Source: Viscum album (lineage: Eukaryota > Streptophyta > Magnoliopsida > Santalales > Viscaceae). Taken from it: a stretch of 64,000 nucleotides of DNA. The stretch's first letter is position 1. Each line of letters begins with the position of its first letter. The notes under the pieces are model-generated. The model had not been told where the DNA came from and did not search any database. It saw only the letters and a program-made list of their open reading frames with translations. Below, in pieces: positions 62,923 through 64,000 of the stretch. The position numbers and the translations under genes were made by a program. The stretch lies in assembly GCA_963277665.1 (NCBI GenBank), contig OY728158.1, positions 599,378,818 through 599,442,817 on the forward strand, given 5' to 3'.

Positions 62923-64000
62923 TTTATGGATTTCTATGCTTAAATGGGTATATGATCATATGATACCATCCAAATTCTTTCCCTAGATGTATTATGATAA
63001 TTATGTTTAAGGATGATTCTATAAAACCCATTTATTTTCCATGGGTTAAATAACTTATGATGAAATCTTTATAAAACCCATTTATTTTCCCTATCCCATG
63101 ATACAATGAAATGATGAATGTCTTTAGGATCTTATGGAACATTTATGTATGGTTTTAATTATATTATTGGTGATATTGGAATCATATATCCCTTAAATTC
63201 ATTGGGTAAATATATATATCTTATGAGATATTATAAACCAAAATGGGGGAACAAACCCAGTTCAGTGAGAGACTCTTTCCACTCTGATAGACTTAGTTGA
63301 AATCATTGAATTATAAAATAACATTATATTATTAAATTTATTCCACAAACTTATTTATTATGCTTATGATATATTCTCATGGATCATTATTCATAATCCA
63401 TGATTCCACGATCTTATTAATCATGTCTTTTATTATGAAAAATATTTATGTCATGACTCATAATTAATGATCCTTGACTGATTTGGCATGACTTTAATAA
63501 GTTATGATCATGTTCTCATACCCTTATTCTTATCTTATGCTTATTTATGATCATTAATTAATATCTTCTATGTTTACCCTTACTAAGAACCTGATCTTAA
63601 CCATTCTTATGTTTCCATTTCTCCAGGTCATGAAGACATGATTTAAGTAGGGTATGTCTAAAAAGGGTATTATGTGATAAGAAATTTGTGTGAGATGTTT
63701 AAAATGTTTCATGAAATAAGTTAATTATGTATCTAGTCTCCAAACATACTAAACCTCTATGGTTCTAAGGCATGCTTTATTATGAGATAAATAGAATCTT
63801 CATCTAAAATGATGTAATATTTATGTATGTTATACTTGGATTTCCTTATAATTGAAATTTCATATGAGCCTTAAAATATCCCACACATGGAGAAAATGTC
63901 TTATAAGTGTTGAAATTTCTTATATGGTTACATTATTGACCATTTTCTAGATCCATAAATATCCCATGTGAGGAGAAATCTCTTATGGGTGTGGCTAGAA
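62923..64000 (+). repeat. Host LTR X, right fragment (sense plus)
   Basis: It is the reverse complement of the early part of the N2-type LTR. The block near 63255 (CCCAGTTCAGTGA) matches the GGTTCAGTA-type repeats at 23250-23380 reversed. The block near 63575 (TTACCCTTACTAAGAACCTGATCT) matches 30403-30430 reversed. It runs off the window. The ORF at 63118-63300 is not considered real. Confidence 0.45.

Overview
The window is plant nuclear DNA made almost entirely of nested LTR retrotransposons. I see no host gene, tRNA, rRNA or CRISPR array. It is AT-rich and all coding sequence is decayed Ty3/Gypsy gag or pol. LTRs reach 4.7 kb, and elements sit inside elements that sit inside elements. This points to a seed plant with a large, repeat-rich genome. 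The species cannot be named from the sequence.

Layout, inferred from LTR pairs, target-site duplications (TSDs), primer-binding sites (PBS) and continuity of the interrupted sequence. The outermost layer, X, is a sense-plus LTR-like sequence now in pieces (35634-37370, 60378-61983, 62923-64000). On its left, minus-strand element N1 is inserted; only its gag start, leader and 5' LTR lie in the window (18756-35633). N1 is interrupted twice. Element B1 (window edge to 18755) sits in N1's gag, and N2 (22695-34893) sits in N1's LTR. B1's own gag is split by element C (3761-13264, plus strand). On the right, an old plus-strand chromovirus D (37376-60372, Tekay/Del-like, with recognisable gag, protease, RT, RNase H, integrase and a chromodomain trace) is inserted. 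Its 5' LTR is split by an Athila-like element E (38227-47423, minus strand, TSD ATGTG). Its 3' LTR is split by a solo LTR F (56005-59919, TSD TTCCT). A smaller C-like LTR, G (about 61984-62922), lies near the right end.

Three kinds of apparently non-autonomous element are present. B1, N1 and N2 form one family with 3.8-4.7 kb LTRs and a short internal region; the two complete internal regions (B1, N2) carry gag and no pol. C has 2.5 kb LTRs around a 4.4 kb internal region with a strong G-over-C skew and no recognisable protein. E has gag and an Athila-type protease, but where RT should be there is a short acidic tail with a duplicated CX2C-X6-CX2C motif. D is the only element with pol, and it is full of stops and frameshifts.

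The most unusual signal is a series of CpG-containing palindromic boxes spaced about 180-205 bp apart in the transcribed part of the B/N/F/X LTRs. Four of them in solo LTR F start 186-189 bp apart.
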